A stretch of 5,569 nucleotides of DNA, taken from contig JACQDI010000241.1 of the NCBI GenBank assembly GCA_016201195.1, positions 1 to 5,569 of the forward strand. The letters run 5' to 3'. Below are positions 5,568 to 5,569 of this stretch, piece after piece (within the stretch, counting starts at the first letter, position 1; each line of letters opens with the position of its first letter). The DNA is from Acidobacteriota bacterium. Its GTDB lineage: Bacteria; Acidobacteriota; Terriglobia; Bryobacterales; JACQDG01. The notes under the pieces were generated by a model, which did no database searches, was not told the origin of the DNA, and saw only the letters and a list, made by a program, of their open reading frames with translations. A program made the position numbers and the translations under genes.

Positions 5568-5569
5568 CA

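Noticed and set aside
1..5569. Mobile elements, tRNA or rRNA genes, CRISPR arrays, attachment sites
   Set aside because: I saw no transposase or integrase motifs, no terminal inverted repeats, no tRNA-like cloverleaf and no regularly spaced direct repeats. The window is filled by four ordinary protein-coding genes.

Overview
The window is a compact, GC-rich bacterial segment with four protein-coding genes and almost no non-coding DNA. The best guess for the source is an Acidobacteriota, Solibacter/Bryobacter-like soil bacterium. This rests on family knowledge: large Hanks-type Ser/Thr kinases fused to TolB/PD40 propellers, opening with a 'GPYEV' kinase start and closing with 'LMLVENFR', are very common there. 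No rRNA, tRNA or other phylogenetic marker is present, so this is an inference.

Layout. Bases 1-1104 (+) hold the C-terminal ~85-90% of an MFS transporter of the anion:cation symporter (ACS) type; its N-terminus lies outside the window. Bases 1079-2191 (-) hold a complete enolase-superfamily enzyme of the mandelate racemase type, probably an acid-sugar dehydratase; its 3' end overlaps the transporter's 3' end tail-to-tail by 26 bp. Bases 2229-4901 (-) hold a complete 890-residue membrane-anchored Ser/Thr protein kinase with about twelve extracytoplasmic PD40 repeats. Bases 5028-5567 (-) hold the C-terminal part of a creatininase-family amidohydrolase whose N-terminus lies beyond the right edge. 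The only gaps are 37 bp (kinase to enolase) and 126 bp (creatininase to kinase); no stretch above 300 bases lacks a gene.

How the genes may fit together. An ACS transporter (typical substrates are sugar acids and other organic anions), a mandelate-racemase-type dehydratase and a creatininase-family hydrolase look like part of a small catabolic locus for an organic acid or sugar-acid derivative. The kinase could sense an external ligand, but nothing in the sequence ties it to the pathway. Its base composition also differs from the flanks: in sampled rows the + strand of the transporter, enolase and creatininase genes is clearly G-rich whichever way they are transcribed, while the kinase is balanced or C-rich. 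It may have inserted between the others. The three minus-strand genes could be one transcript, but the kinase has its own good ribosome-binding site and a 126-bp leader.

No clearly undescribed system is visible. The points most worth a second look are the compositional break at the kinase, a 14-codon mini-ORF linking the kinase stop to the enolase start through two ATGA overlaps, the missing second lysine in the enolase-superfamily active site, and altered metal-site motifs in the creatininase homologue.
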